Positions 4,562 through 5,163 of a DNA stretch of 5,163 nt are shown here, one piece after another; the stretch's first letter is position 1, and each line of letters starts with the position of its first letter. The notes beneath the pieces were generated by a model. The model was not told where the DNA came from. It did no database searches and was given only the letters and a program-made list of their open reading frames with translations. The translations under genes were made by a program, and so were the position numbers. The stretch covers positions 1 through 5,163 of the forward strand of contig LKMS01000127.1 of NCBI GenBank assembly GCA_001563965.1, written 5' to 3'. This stretch comes from Haloferacaceae archaeon PL-Br10_E2g29 (GTDB lineage Archaea > Halobacteriota > Halobacteria > Halobacteriales > Haloferacaceae).

Positions 4562-5163
4562 AAATATCACGGACGACATCGACGACCCTGAAGCGGTCGC
4601 AACATGGAGTGACCTTCCCAATCGGGAACCGGCGGGCGCTCGCGTCGCCGGTGTTGACCTCGTCGTGGTTCGATACGATGACGAGGTATCGGTTCTCTAC
4701 GGCCGTTGTCAGCACCGTGGCGTTCTGTTGTCCGACGGCTCTATTGAGGGTGAAAACCTGATCTGTGGCGTCCACGGCTGGGACTATCGGTACGACACGG
4801 GGATCAGCGAGTACGACAACAGCGAACAGCTCGAAAAATTCACCTCGTGGGTCGATCACGAGGGCGATGCGGTCTACGTCGACGCCGCCGAAATCCGCGA
4901 GTGGAACGCGGACAATCCGACCGAGTACGACGAGTACGATGTCGAGAATCCCAACGACGCCGACGATCACGCGTTTCCCGATTTCTACGGCGAGCCGCAT
5001 CCGGAAAAAGAACCGCACACGAAGTATATTCAACATCTCGCCCAACACGGGCTCGACAAGTGGGGCCACCACGGCAAGATATCGGCGATGGGCGTTTCCC
5101 GAACGGAACTTCCGTCGTGGGATGACATCCAGCTCCAGACCGCCCAGCTGGCGACGACGCCGC
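4551..5163 (+). CDS. Rieske [2Fe-2S] / glutamate synthase-like protein, 3' end missing
   Basis: The frame runs from ATG 4551 off the end of the window (204 full codons). Residues about 19-112 form a Rieske domain with the cluster motif CQHRG (Cys53, His55) and CGVHGW (Cys72, His75), which together ligate a [2Fe-2S] cluster. After an Asp/Glu/Tyr/Pro-rich linker, residues 159-204 (YIQHLAQHGLDKWGHHGKIS, then AMGVSRTELPSWDDIQLQTA) resemble the lead-in to the FMN-binding glutamate-synthase-type barrel (GltB central-domain family). Haloarchaea carry such fusions as I recall them, but the barrel itself is beyond the window. The product is probably a soluble cytoplasmic redox enzyme; the substrate is unknown, and true glutamate synthase activity should not be assumed. 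A GTG at 4542 is an alternative in-frame start. GGTG (4541-4544) is a weak ribosome binding site. Confidence 0.8.
   Translation, partial: MSNTNITDDIDDPEAVATWSDLPNREPAGARVAGVDLVVVRYDDEVSVLYGRCQHRGVLLSDGSIEGENLICGVHGWDYRYDTGISEYDNSEQLEKFTSWVDHEGDAVYVDAAEIREWNADNPTEYDEYDVENPNDADDHAFPDFYGEPHPEKEPHTKYIQHLAQHGLDKWGHHGKISAMGVSRTELPSWDDIQLQTAQLATTP

Overview
The window is a conserved haloarchaeal translation locus (the archaeal 'str' region) joined to an unrelated metabolic gene. Several things point to a haloarchaeon: strongly acidic proteins rich in Asp and Glu, GC- and CGA/TCG-rich coding sequence, an archaeal/eukaryal-type uS12 with the PNSAIRK loop, a uS7 with a long acidic N-terminal extension, and an archaeal EF-2 that carries the diphthamide histidine. 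The genus cannot be fixed by reading alone.

Layout. Positions 1-384 hold the 3' part of rpsL (uS12), missing about 15 N-terminal residues. Its stop overlaps the start of rpsG (uS7, 384-1046) in a TAATG junction. A short GC hairpin containing the rpsG stop, followed by a T-rich tract, ends this unit. Converging on it from the minus strand is a 246-residue protein (1065-1805) that I match from memory to the haloarchaeal DUF5781 family; it contains an HExxH motif. A 208-bp divergent spacer (1806-2013) carries a clear minus-strand TATA box and a weaker candidate promoter for EF-2. The EF-2 gene (2014-4194, 726 residues) is intact and has no intein.

After EF-2 there is a 356-bp spacer with no convincing gene but several inverted repeats. 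The strongest is a 13-bp stem at 4263-4295. The spacer ends in a putative TATA box, a possible leaderless 16-codon upstream ORF, and a perfect 7-bp inverted repeat whose loop holds the start codon of the last gene. That gene (4551 to the window end, truncated) encodes a Rieske [2Fe-2S] domain followed by the start of what looks like an FMN-binding glutamate-synthase-type domain.

How the parts relate. uS12, uS7 and EF-2 all act at the decoding and translocation centre of the ribosome. In many archaea they are transcribed together, often followed by EF-1alpha and uS10. Here the chain is broken by the inverted DUF5781-like gene, so EF-2 needs its own promoter, and no EF-1alpha gene follows. The Rieske/GltB-like gene looks independent and is probably redox or amino-acid metabolism. 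The least ordinary parts of the window are the start-codon hairpin with its overlapping upstream ORF, the strong hairpin behind EF-2, and the zincin-like motif in the DUF5781-like protein.
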